Origin: Sarcocystis neurona | Taxonomy: Eukaryota; Apicomplexa; Conoidasida; Eucoccidiorida; Sarcocystidae | Assembly: GCA_000727475.1 (NCBI GenBank) | Contig: KL647293.1 | Coordinates: 1-64,000, forward strand | Length of the DNA: 64,000 bases | Direction: 5' to 3' | Shown here: in pieces, positions 1 through 12,800 of the stretch | Layout of the letters: the number at the start of each line of letters is the position of its first letter | Position numbering within the stretch: the first letter of the stretch is position 1 | Made by a program: the position numbers and the translations under genes | Notes under the pieces: model-generated | Databases searched by the model: none | Seen by the model: the letters and a program-made list of their open reading frames with translations, nothing else | Told to the model about the DNA's origin: nothing

Positions 1-3000
1 TTTCCTCAGTTCTGCGGAGTTCTCCACCAGCGCAAAGCACTACGATAATGCAGTCTGCAGACGTGACCATAATATGTGTATCCCGATGTAAATGTATCCT
101 GTCATAAGTAAATCTCTGTTAGCTCTGTGAAACGTAAGAACAGACTCAGCGGTGCTGGAGAAGCAAGTGTCTTAGAAGTACAACCTTCAACGCGAAGCAG
201 CCGTTGTTCGTCATCCGCCGGGGCGGCGCTCGATCTCTGCGCCCGAGTTCCTTCCTTGTACTTCATCTGATGCAGTGAGCTAAACGTCTTGTGTAGCACC
301 AAACGCAGACCTGCACCTCCAGTAGGTCTGGTCACCACATTTCGGCACAACAGAAGCACGCCGACACAAAGTCCCGACTGCCAGAACGCACCGGACATAT
401 GCCAGTTGCAAGGTGACTCAGTGAATCCTATACGCTTCAACCCTCACATACGGCAAGTGATTACTGGGCATCGCATCACTGAGGGCCAAACTTGGCTTCG
501 GTTGTAATGCGGACACAGTGTAGCAAAGAGTGGATTCGAGGTAGTGACACAGTTGCTGTCTCATTTCTCTCTCACGTAAAGTGGGATTTCCGTCGTGGTC
601 GAGGGGGAATTCTCACCCACGTATCTTTTCATCAGACGTTCGAGATGATGCACAGATGTGACATGTTCACAGTGTGGTAAAGGCTGGATTCGAGGTAGCG
701 GCACAGTTGCTGTCTCATTTCTCTCTCACAAAAAGTGGGATTCCCGACGTGGTCGATGGGGAATTCCCACCCACGACTCGTCTCTTCAGACTTTCGAGAT
801 GATGGACAGGTGTGACATGTTTACCTGTGTGAAAGTTTGCAGGTTTTCGATTGCTTCCATTCTGTCGGAGGAATAACGACACAGCTCACCTGCAAGGCGT
901 CCCAAAAGACTTTATTCCCAGCGTGTGCTCCTTCGTTGAAAAGTCGTGGTTTCACTTGGGTCGCGCGCGTCAAGGTTCCATGCACCTGTATAAATTTTCA
1001 CGCGTGTTTTCACATTTTTAGTCAGCACCATATATAAAGGAGGGATGACGAAAGCTACAGGATTCGTTTAGTCACCTGAACTGCGGAGTACTTTTGGGCC
1101 ATAAACTGACAGTTACATCAAACTCATTTTGTGGACTGTGTACACTGCTGCAACCGAAATTCCAGGTGCGTCAATCTGGCGAATAACGCTGTGCGTAATC
1201 ATGGAACGGCGAACAACAGGGCTTCGTGAATGGAAAAATCCTTCACACCATGTCGTCAAACGCTTCTCTTCCATCCAAAAGTTGGATTTGAATTTGACCA
1301 TCTGCAGCCTCAAGGACAAGGGCAAAGAGGTGTTCTGCAGCTCCGAAGCAGCAGAGCCATAATCCGGGGCACGTTCCTGCTAATTTTCTTTCACTACTTA
1401 GATGGAGTGCAGGTCAAGGCCTTTCCAGATCTGTGAGTAGATGACAGAGAATCACGCTAACGTCATCAGCAGTGTCACATTGACAAATTAGGCTCTGCCA
1501 CATACGGAACACAGCGTCTTGATTTCGGCGCCAAGCTACTTCTATAATGCGGCTCTCAACTCTCCGCCTTCCAGCTACCTTTGACAATGGATACTGCCAC
1601 AGGGGAAGCTGCAAGCAATGATTTGAACATAACGGCGCTGTTCTCGACTCCTGTCTTTGCGGGATAGTGTCACACTGAATAGCGAATGATTTGCCGACAC
1701 CCATACTCTTGCCTACAAGTCGACACGTTTTGCTGAACGGTAAGCACACCCTCATGATCCGTTCTGCTTCCGTTATCCAGTGACGGCGATACACGTCGTC
1801 CGCAGCGGGGTCTGGCCTCGTTGCTGCTCGGAATATCGGCGTTTTGTTATAACAGGTCAGCATCAGTTACCCCTTGACGGTGTGGAGATAGCACTACTTA
1901 GGCACAGGATCATGAACTGCTTATACTCGTTACCACCAGCTGGACCTGCGCGACAGAGCCTGCAAGCACGTCTTTCGTCTATGTCGAGCAGCCACAGTGA
2001 ACTTTGACTTGGACGGGGCGTCCCTCCGTGCACCTTTCCTCTGTTGTGCGCGACATGACGAAGATGACCTTCAACAGCCCGTGTACTAAAATGCGATTCC
2101 ACGAAGAGATGTATCGCCGGTGCAGGATGAGACGTATGCTTTTACGTGCCTATCCTCTTGACTACGACTCGCCTCTGTGAAGTGCTGTATGCTCGTACAC
2201 CCCGTGGATGTGTGCCGCGCACACAGACACGTGTGATCCTCATGGCGTACTTTTTGTATGCGATGTACGCGTTACTTTGGAACCTCCACGTGCCCGCTGC
2301 ATTTTTCTGCCCTCACGAACAGATGCGCTCTGACGACTGCAAAACGGAGTTCTTGTGTACTTGTTGCACTCCTGACACGCAGTACCGAAGCCCTGACGCA
2401 TTCCGACACTGCCACGACGATCTACTTTGTAACCGGACCAAGAAGGCGGAAACACCAAGACATGCGCTCCTGCAGCGAACTACGTCAGTGGAGTGGAACG
2501 CGTCATAAATTCTAATCCCCAATTCTTGACGTCGCTGAGTTCAGCATCCTTTAAGAACATTGCAAAGCCTCTGCAGTGCACTCAGCGATGACACCAAAGC
2601 TAATCTGTAACACCTCTGCAACAGTGTCTAACATGATCAGCTTGGCGTTGAGAGCAAATGATCACAATTTCCCTTCTGTAAAGCTTGCCCCGAGGTGGTC
2701 GAGTGATTTTTCTTCGAGTGTGGTTCATCTACTATTCCATAAGTGCTCACTAATGGGTTTTGTCCAATTGTGGAGGTGTAGATCATCGATACTGAGAGCG
2801 CTCATAACACATTCCCTTTTTAGTGTCACGTTGTTCATTGTAGTTTCCTCTCTTCGAAGGTACCTTCGACGTCGCCCGATTATACGCGCCGTGCTTCAGT
2901 CGCACAGTGTGACGCAGTGATTAATGCTTTTAACCATTTTGCCACGTCGAGCGCCCTCGGAAATATGCGTCCACAAATGCACACTACAGACTCCTGCAAC

Positions 3001-6000
3001 ATTGCTGGGTTCGTCCCCACCTCTGCATTTTAAATGGAGGCGCGTGACAATGTCCCATCCGGTACAACAGTTGTCTCCACAGCAAATGTGACGACGTGCG
3101 TCGAGTGTTGTCTGATATTTTTTGCCTCATAACGTCTCTGCTTTCGTGGCACGACGCCGAGACCACGTGTCTAGGCCGACGGATGCAGCGCCGAGCGGCG
3201 TAAATCTTCTCCTGCGTAAGCTGTACAAGCTAGAAAAGCCGAGAAGAATGGCTGGATGTCGCAACACTCATAGGGGCTCCTGCAGTCTCCTGAATGTGTG
3301 ATGCTGAGCCGTTCGTGTCAAGCTGTTGTCCCTTCTCATGCACAAAGGCTTCGATTTGAAACATCAGACGAAATATAGATGCATTGAAAAATTGGAAATA
3401 GCGGGAGATGTGCAGAGCCATCTGAAAGCGAAACCGTATGTCTCACGGTCACATCGCCAAGTAATGCTCGCTCGTGTGCTAACTTTCCGAGCCCATCAAG
3501 CCCCGCTGCGCTACCACTTTATACACTTGCTTCTCTCCGACTACTACACTGAACACCTAAGAATAGTAAGCACTTGATTTAAGTAGAATCAGCAGGCCTA
3601 CCTGCTCGTGGACTGGGTGTTACCGAACCGCACACAACTTAGGTAGCACTAAACGGCAGGTGTTCTGTGACCTGCTTTTGTACGCGCAGTGTACAAACTG
3701 AAGAGAGGAAGCATATTTAGTACGTGAGATGACCCTTCAGTTCGTGCACTTGTAGAATTTTGACGGACCTGCGACGCCTGTCCAGTTGCAGATCTGACCA
3801 ACTTAGTTACAGCCAAGTAGTCCCAAACTGCAAGTATTTCTGAGGGCTTGCGTGTCTCACCCCAACAAGCACCTAGTGGCGAAGGCCCGCCTCAGTGCAG
3901 ACGGCTGCTAGAGAGGATCAAAAGGGTCACGTACCCTCGTTATGAGTGTACCCAGCAGGATTGACACAGAACCGTGGCTGCCTCTTGTGTGCGTCTTATA
4001 GTCGTCCTTGAGACGCTCGTGGGGTCGCGTTTTCCGGTTCGCGAACCCCAGGCCTACTACCCTGCGGCTGCCTGGCAACAGGTGTGACCAGCAGATGCCA
4101 CGAAATACTCTTTTGGAATTAATTAGGTAAAGCTTCGACAAAGCAGTAAAGTGGATGCTGTTACGTGCCACGTGTTACGTCCCGATGCTTTCACAAGGGG
4201 TACAGTCGCTGTCCTATTGCCTGTCACGGCCCTTTTTGCTTTGTTTTGAAAATCGCGCGCGCTTCAGTAGTCCTCATGGTTTCCCGAACTGCAATAGCCT
4301 CAACTTTGCCTACGCTCGGAGTTCTGTCCCCATCCCCTACTGATACAGTCAAGCCCGCTGTCTAAGAAGCCTTCATTCTGTAACAGTGTATCTCAGTCAA
4401 ATGAAACGACGCCTTCACCACCTGCGATATCACAGAGGATATGCCGAAGTCTTCCTTAGCAGTGTGCGCCGCGCCATCCTCGTGGGGTCTGTGTACTGCA
4501 TTTGCGAAACCTCGTGGCTCTTCTAGCGTCTGCTTGCTGTGAAGAGTCGGTCTGATAAAAAGTGAATTACTACCATAGATTATATACGGGGAACCCCCAA
4601 CATACTCCGGGTACACTGCGCTGCCTCCGGAACCTTGGCCCCGCTGCGTCCTCGCGATGCTTTGGCAGTTTAGACGCATTTTATCTCCTTAGGGGTCGCA
4701 AGGGACATCCGAGACAAGGCACCATGCTATGTCATGTGCAGAAGCATTCATTAAAGCAGGTCACGCAGAGACCACATCTGTCCTCATTTTGTTCTAATCG
4801 CCACGTCCGCGCAATCGACCAAGTTGCTCGGTAAATGGGCGCAATGTTAGGCTGAGTGCAACTGACGTATCTGCCCGGAAGCAGGTGCGCGACTACTGTG
4901 TTGCTGACATTTGTCTGCGTCCGTTACGCCTTATCATTATGTACTCGCCGCACCCACTCCAGCATTCGAGGACGTGGTCTTCGCAACTGGAAGGACGTGT
5001 GAGATCCACCCTAAAGTACTGACCAGCTGGACGCGGGCGATGCAAACACGGGTATATTTCCTGGGTTCCTGCATCTACACGGTCAGCATTAGCCACTCAC
5101 GCCATCGTTGCTTACGCGATACATGTACAGTTTTTCTCAATAATAACCGGTGCGCGCGCCGCGGTACGCTTCATCTTTTCATCTCTGAGAATCCTGCGCG
5201 ACGCGGCGGTACGGTGCCGTCTTCCAAATCACACAGTTGAGACAGAGACGTACGGGTTTTGCCCTTTCGCGTCCTTGTGTAACCACGTCTTTCGAGCATC
5301 TTCGTACTGTAAAAGTAACGTCTGAAAGGCCGGTGTAACATGCCCTCAACATCCTACACAAGGTGAATTAGGGGACGACACACGCTTCACCTCCGTGGTG
5401 CCTCTCTCAGCCGGTAAAGTGTACCCCTCCGTCGACTGATGGTGCACTGAAGTGCCTGCTTCCCGCTCCCGTCAAACGACAACAGCGCGACTGCTTCATT
5501 ATCTGTGCATATTACCTCTGACATCGTTTACAGCCCCTTGCGTTAAACCACTCTCCGACGCCTCTTCCAACAGCGTCGTCCGAGCAGTTTCGCCCGTACC
5601 CCGCTGTTCAGCGTAGCAGGATGTTTCGCAGGTCATAGGCTCGCCTTGCGAGACATGTCAATATCTTTCACCTATTTTGGATTAGCATATTGCCAGTAAG
5701 GTCGCATGGTGAAGCAACCGTAAGCACTTATGCTGATAATATGCTTCGACTGTCCACCTCCTTGTAGACAAGCTGTGCAGCTAATAAAAAATCATTGTCT
5801 GTTATCTTTGGAGCGGCTTCGGCGCCACAGACGAATATGTGCGCGAATGGCTGTCTCCTCCGCCTTCTCTGAACAGTCGCGATTCTTGCGTGCAAAAGAG
5901 CTGCTTAGCGCGGCGTCTCTCTGTCCTGCCATCCGGAAGCGGAATAAGCACCCAAAATATTGTGGCTGCCTGCTTGATCGCGGTATCTTCTCTGCCTCTG

Positions 6001-9000
6001 CCGCAAAGCCGAGTAAAAGAGAGACGACGACCCACTCTTGAGCAGTGCCTTCAGCACCAGGGCCTGTAACAGGTGAGACTTTGGGATCACCGGGGAGTTG
6101 TCGAGCCTTCGACTCTATCAAATCCGGAGAAAGCGGCCCATTCACCAACATTGGGAAATCTCACAGCAATAGCACACAGACCGACTGCAGACGCGGCGTT
6201 GTGCGTTTGACAACCAATCTGTTTGGCTGTGTTTGTTTCGACGTGCGGTCAGCAGACGCTTTTCTTTAATCTCCTCGCGAAAAGTTGTACGGTGCTGCAC
6301 GGAGAAAAGTCCTTTCAATTTCGATTCACACCTGAAGAGGACACGGAGAGCGGCACGTGGTCGCCCTAAGACTCACGCGGCCAATCTTAAGTGTCCCTCC
6401 ACTTGTCCTTTAGCGAACAACCTGCTCGTAAATGCCTGCACCGTCACTCCGCTGTGTTCTACCGCCATCAGGTAGCTTCTTCCATGACATCCGTGAATAG
6501 TCAGGTTCCATGAATCCGTGACACACAAGGCGTGCAGGCTGATCTCACGCACAATCCGTCACCAGTTAGGACGAACTTTTCATTTAACAGCAGGCTTCGC
6601 GAGGCAGCACAGTCCACGACACTTCTCCACGATACGCCTTTCCCGCCCTTCTGGGTCGCAGTCATTCCAACGTGTTTAATCAACGGCGTCTGACCTCAAC
6701 CTGAAGGGCACCTTTTACTACCCGCGGTACTCCGTCTTGCGGATACCTCCGGAGCCGGCTGTTGTGATCCTGTCACCGCGATCGACTACATGACAAGGCG
6801 TTTTACTGCTGAGGAACGGTGAAAGCGGCCTCGACGTTGGTTCTTGTCAGCGGTCCACACTCTGTGGACTGGCAATTTGCCCTCTAAGCTCAGGCTGGAG
6901 CGCTTTTCTTCTGACAGACTTTGTCGTCAATGTTAGTGTTCGAACATGTGACCTACTCGTTGTCACAACTGTTGATAGATTGCAGAGACCGCGGTTTAAA
7001 CAAAGTTAAAAAATACAGCGGCTACTACAACAGGACGACCCTCCCGATCACCGGGTGCAGAAATTCTAACTGCTGATTTTGTTGCGCCGTGCCACCTACA
7101 GCAGCGACATATTTCTGCTCTTTCTGGCATCCTGTGGGCTTCCCTGGTAGAGCATCTCTTCACGGACACGCTTCGCAGCGCCGTTCCTCCTCCTACCTAA
7201 GTATACAATCCACTGAAGTACGTAAATTCACGTTTACCGTCAAAAAAAGTCGTCCGCGCGTAGCCCCCTGTTGTGCACCTTCTTCGTGCTTTGAGCAACA
7301 AGCATGTTGATGGCGGATCTGGCCAACCTCCCCGTGCCCTACCACCACGTACGTCTTCCGCTTTTGTCTTAATAATGCGTCAGTCTTGTCCGTATTGAAG
7401 AGAAATTGTCACATTGCGAACTGTTAACCCTAGCGTATCCGACGCGCCACCACACACTTACACGACGCGGCCGTATATGCCAAACGCCCCCGCTTCTTGA
7501 AAGTGCAGGTAGCCTTCCAGTTTGATGAGTATGCATTCGACCGGTGTTGCGTAGGTCGTGAAACGACCTCGCGCGGCAAGGCTTCTAGTAATACTGCTTT
7601 TGTCAGCACACTGTCGCACGTCCGATTTCACCATGGCACGTAGGCTCCAGCGGTATGCCGTTGATGAACTGAAGCAGGCAGTATCGCCTCACTGTCGAAA
7701 GCTACCGTAAACCCGCGCAGAAATTAGCGGGCGGCGCAAGACGGTTGAAACCGGTGTGCCTTACTAAGACTTTTCTTTGCAGGGATGTTGAATGGTATCG
7801 CTACCTTATTAACGAGAACAAGAAATCTCCTTAATCTCATAGCACATTCCGAAAGACTCCACCTTCTTTTCATGAATACATGTTGGACTTAAAGGCAGGT
7901 TTGCAAGAATTAATACGCGCAGCACTCTAGGCTGCTACGCGTGATCAAGGCAAATTTGTTTCTCACTTGTAATCCGAAGGCAGTCGCACAAATCAACTAA
8001 GCGGCAAGAAAAGATGAAAAACTACTCATCGAAATGGTTCACATCCTTTCGGACCTAATTTCACGTGGTATTCTACGCCAAAGGATCTCTACAGCCACGT
8101 GGTGCGTTACAGAGACTGATCCGCAAGTATTCGTCTGCACTTTCCTCTTCCCAAAATATCCTGCCGAACTGCTCCTCACCACGCTTATGCTTCCACTGTC
8201 ATTTCTCAGATGATCCTGGACTTCTACTCAAACACGATTCTTGATTTACTGTAGATTTCTACAACTTTAAGGGGCGTGCGGCTGCTAAAGTTACCCTCTG
8301 CCCACACAGCGAATGCGTGTCAGCGCAGGCCCCAGATGCAAAAAATCCGACAACGCCACAAGCTCTTGCGTTGGAGCAATTTCACAGATGGTACACCTAT
8401 CAACGGTGAAGACGTCTCCTTTCGCCGTGTTACGCTCCTCTACAGAGGTCAGGCATACACTGCTTCACGTCTTTTTCTTTGCCTCTCACCACACCGCATT
8501 TTCGCTCCTCGTTGACGTAGTGTCACTGTGCGGTGCTGTCCATTCTTTTCTGTATATGTCTCATTGTTGCTCAGAGCGCCCATTGATCCCCGGTTAGCGA
8601 TACACTCCTCGCTGCCTTGGTTGATGCAGCCTATCGGCGTTCTTCCCGAGAGGAGGAAGACGCATGTTGTCTCTGGTGTTCTTCGAGGCTTGCTCTGTAC
8701 AGTTCCGTACTCGCTCACCGACGCTGTATACTGGGACACACACGCGGAGCCAACAAACATGGTACCCGGAGAATCTTTGGCACCCACTCTTTTACTGCTG
8801 GTACACAACTAGCAGTGCGGGTACTCCTGCCGACTGTACAACCTTCCCGCCATACAATATTGAAGCTATCTCGACCATTTATACTTCTCGAGCGACATGC
8901 TGAAAGGACAAACACGAGAGGCGATGTGACGCGCGCCGGTCACGTGGCCATGCAGGCTTTGCGGGCTCCATCGAACTTTCAATCTCACAGCGGCTCTGTA

Positions 9001-9872
9001 AATCAGTAGTGGAGCTGCAGCAAAAGTAAGAGCGCCCCGCCCGTGCTTCAGGGGACCACATGTGTGCACAAATCAGCTGACTCCGACTCGTCACAGCAGA
9101 AAGCATCTCGTGGCTGATGCCGCTGCCTCTGCCGGACTGCACTCGCAAGCTTTTCCCAGGTCTACGCCCAAGAGTTGGCACGCACTCGTACCAAGCACTA
9201 ATTCGCTCCGACTCTCTGACTCCATGATTCAAGCCCACACACAAGCACATCCCCATACTTTTTTCTCAACGTGCTGCGCTGCACTCATGATACCACCGAC
9301 CCTGCGCGTATATCCCACTCTGCGACATCGCAAAAACGCTGTTAGAATGCCTACCAAAATCGCAGTGAACAAGGTGTGCTACGAGTGATGCCTTTGCCCT
9401 ACTGGTAGCAGCGCGCGCCTGCCTTTCGGGCGGTACACTGTCACACTTTGGTGCAGGGTGACGGTTGAGACTGCGAGCGCTGCAAAAAGTCGACATGAGG
9501 CAGTAATCAGGTGTAATATACTTGCCCCTCCCTTGTGGGACGCCTACCGACACAGCTGAACTGACCCGGACGTGTGACTGGAGTTCTCCGTCAGAGCGCA
9601 TAATCCTCCTGAAGCCGCCGACTTTACACCAAGTACGTATCTTTTAGATACCGGGTGCCACTGCCACGTAGACGACGGCTGCCGCAGCACGTCGTTCTAT
9701 CTGTTGAGCTCAAACATTAGGCAAAGAACGAGTGCTTACGTGAAACTTCAGCTTGCAGTAGTTGTTTGTGCTGCTTTTGTCGCCCTGTGCTACCACACAA
9801 TAAAGTGCAAGTACTACAAAAGTTTGTCCACGGCTAGAGATGCCTTTGCAGGCGAGAGAAGGCCTACTGAGT
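1..9872. other. Long stretch without a supportable gene
   Basis: I see no coding region I can defend in these 9.9 kb. Open frames are short (none above about 150 codons), occur on both strands in overlapping positions, and show no family motif or clear exon with paired splice sites. The only clear structure is a two-copy tandem duplication at 510-817. The dense Gln/Ala triplet repeats of the following gene are absent here. Small exons in large introns could still be hidden, as they are elsewhere in this window. Confidence 0.5.
510..817. repeat. 154-bp tandem duplication, two copies
   Basis: Copy one runs from about 510 to 663 and copy two from about 664 to 817. Matching landmarks (GGATTCGAGG, CACAGTG, TGTGACATGT) all sit exactly 154 bases apart. 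The copies differ by scattered substitutions. Each keeps an open plus-strand frame of about 50 codons with a similar peptide (key words WIRGS, TVAVSFLSH, QTFEMM, RCDMFT). Because 154 is not a multiple of three, the two frames are not continuous. Confidence 0.85.
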
Positions 9873-12800
9873 TTACGTGGGTGACGGTCCTTTGCAGGGG
9901 TCGCCTAAAGCGCTCAGAGATGCTGCTGGCGACGGACCGAAACCAGCTAGGCTGAGTTGTAGCTGTTGCTGCTGCTGGATTGACTGGTGCAGCAGTTGCT
10001 GCTTCATGATTTCGTCCTGCTGTCGTTGCAGCAGCTGTTGTGCCTGCACAGTTGCTGTGGCCTGCTGTTCGCTCATGCCGCTGAGCAGCATACTATAGTA
10101 CTGCGTGTACAGCATCAGCTGCTGGAGATCTACGGCAGACATGCCTGGAATTGGCGCGTTGTTCCCCGCTTGTTGTTGCTGCTGTTGCTGCTGCAACACG
10201 CACATCATCAAAAGTTGTTGCTGCAGTTGCTGCTGACTCATGCTGCTAGTGGCCAAGCCTGGACCTCCTTGCTGGAAGTTACCGATCAAGCTTGCTAGAG
10301 GGCTTGTCGCTACATTGAAAGAATCTACCGATGTCCCACGTGCGGCACCGCCAGCAAGGCCGGGTTGCTGCTGTTGCTGCTGTTGCATCAACGCGAGCTG
10401 CTGTGCAAACTGAATCATCATTGCAGTCTGCTGTTGCTGGTGTTGCGTGCTCGCTTGCTGCCCTCCTGTTGCAGTTGCTGGCATGACAGCTTCTGGTGAA
10501 ATTTTCGATGGCCACAACAGACCAGATCCATCACTGGTGTGTCCAAATGCACCGCCCCATTCTGCTTGCTTCTGTTTGGCCAGCAAGTTGTGCTGCTGCT
10601 GCTGCTGCATCAATACAGCACTGCCTAAAGGAGCACCTTCCGTGGGCCCTCCAGCAATACAGGAAGTCATGACTCTTCCCACAGTCCCTCCCCCCCTGGC
10701 TGTTCTGGGCGTACTTTCCCACGAGATACTGCCGCCGGGCTGTTGCTGCTCTACCGCGGTGCCTGACGCTGGTGGACGAGGTGCTCCTGCAGCTTGAAAA
10801 AGTCTTTGTATAGTCCAGTGCGGCGGTCCAGAAGGTACTGGAGGGGGTACGGCGCCTGGTCGTTGCACGGCTGGTCCTCCCCCTGCTGCCGTGCCCTTTC
10901 TTTGTACAGGGTTGAAACGCCTGCCGTTTCTTTGACCTAATCGTCTCCCATCTAGGCCTCCAGGTCCGGCCCCTACAGTGGGAGCCCCTATAACATTACC
11001 ACCTCCAGCAGTACCGTCCCCTCTACCCTGTATGGGTTGTTCAGACCGTCTTCCTTGATTGCCGCTTCCACGCGGTGGAAAATGCTGTTGTGTGCCTTCT
11101 GCCGTGGCGCTCATACCCCCTAGGGATCCGAGCTCTGATACAGCAGGCACTGCTGGTCGGAAAGCTGCACCTTTTTCTCTCCCTTCTGCTACTCTGCTTT
11201 CACCGAATGTTTCCTGTGATGCCGCTGCTACTCCGTGAGGTGCGGCGACAGCGCTGGTGGAGCTGAAACCATATCCGTCACCAGCTATACCTCCCCCTCT
11301 GGCTCCAGAATTAACACCTCCCTTCTCCCCCGTTATCATGCCTTGATGCCCTGCAGCAGCAGCAGCCGGTCCGCTTCCAAGTCTAGCTGGTGGGTATCCG
11401 CTATACGGCGGCATGCCGCTACCGCTGCTGCCACCTGCTGCTGCTGCTGCTCCAGCAACTGAGAGACGCATTTCTGCTTCTGCAGCGCGTCCTCTTCCAT
11501 AACCCGCTCTCCCACTATATGGAGCGGGACCCATCCATGAATAGCTTGTTCCTCCCGATCCTTGACCCCATGACTCGGCGCCTGGGCCCCCGCGTTTCAA
11601 CATAGAGTATTCTCCAGTATTACCATTGAAGGACTGTTGCTGCATTCGATCTGTGTCTGCACCTACTTTCCCTCCTCCTGTCTGGTAAGAGGCATGATCT
11701 TTCGCAGCTCCACCCCTGTTGCTGATATCTGTCCCCACGCTCTGTAGCTGCTTACCTTCTACTCCATACACAGTTGAGTCTCTACCTCCACCCCCGACAG
11801 AGGGTCTAGTTGGGAAAGAAGCATATCCTTCCCGCGAGTAGATGCTGCTCCCTGGGCACGTCGCTTCCCCTTGTGCTGTTTGCCGTCCCCCAGGAAAGAC
11901 AAACGAGTGTGCCCCTGATGCTGCCGCTGCCTCTCCGTGACTGCTGCTCCGACCACTGTGGGCTACAGCAGGAGCCGCAGGTGGACCGTAAACCCGGGAT
12001 CCCCCACCGACAAGAGCAGTCTTCCTTGCATTGCCTCTGTTGTTGTCTGCTTCCTCAGCACGTAACAACATGCCTCTGTCTCCCCCAACCGTATCGCCCC
12101 GTGGAAAGTTCGTCCCCGATTCAGACGGTGCCGCTGCGTCCGGGCTGCCTCCCTCTGCTGCACTGGCGTGCACGCGCTGTTCCTGGTCTTGGCGGAAGTA
12201 GCCTTGTTGCTGTTTCTGTTGCCCGCGCGTACCCAGTGATATGCCTCCCCAAGTGGTCCCTGTGGATGAGCCCCCGCTAGTTACTTTTGCTTCCAAAATA
12301 CTTTGTCGTCCAGCAGTCCCCCCGTCAGCGTTACTGCTCCTTGTTCCTCCTGTTTCGCCTCCCGTGAAAGGTCGCTGATTGCTGCCCTCTCCCCTACCGT
12401 ATGCAGGTTCGCCTCCGCTGCCAACTGTTGCTGGACCTCCCCCGTGCCTGAAGGCTCGAGCCGACGCGCTAGCGTCTCCTTCCCAAGTGTTCACCTGCGA
12501 CTGCCACCCATCCATTGTTCCTCCTTTGGAGCTGGCTTTGCTCATCTGTTGCTGTTGACAAGCCATCAGCGCAGCAGCGGCCCGTGCTGCTGCGTCGGAC
12601 ACAACAGAATCTCCGACAGCGCCGCATTCAGCAGCGCTCCCTCCAGAAATGGCTCGTCCTGCTGCAGCTTGACTGCCTCGCACATTCTGTGGCTGCTGCG
12701 TTTGCTGCTGGTGCTGCGGAGGTGCTCCAAGCACAGCCTTCTGCGAATATGGTACGACCCATCCGGACTGTGCTCCTGCGCTCTCGACACTGACGCCCGC

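Noticed and set aside
4010..4060. GGTTCGCGAACCCC palindrome resembling a tRNA T-arm
   Set aside because: No acceptor stem, D-arm or anticodon arm at tRNA spacing on either strand.
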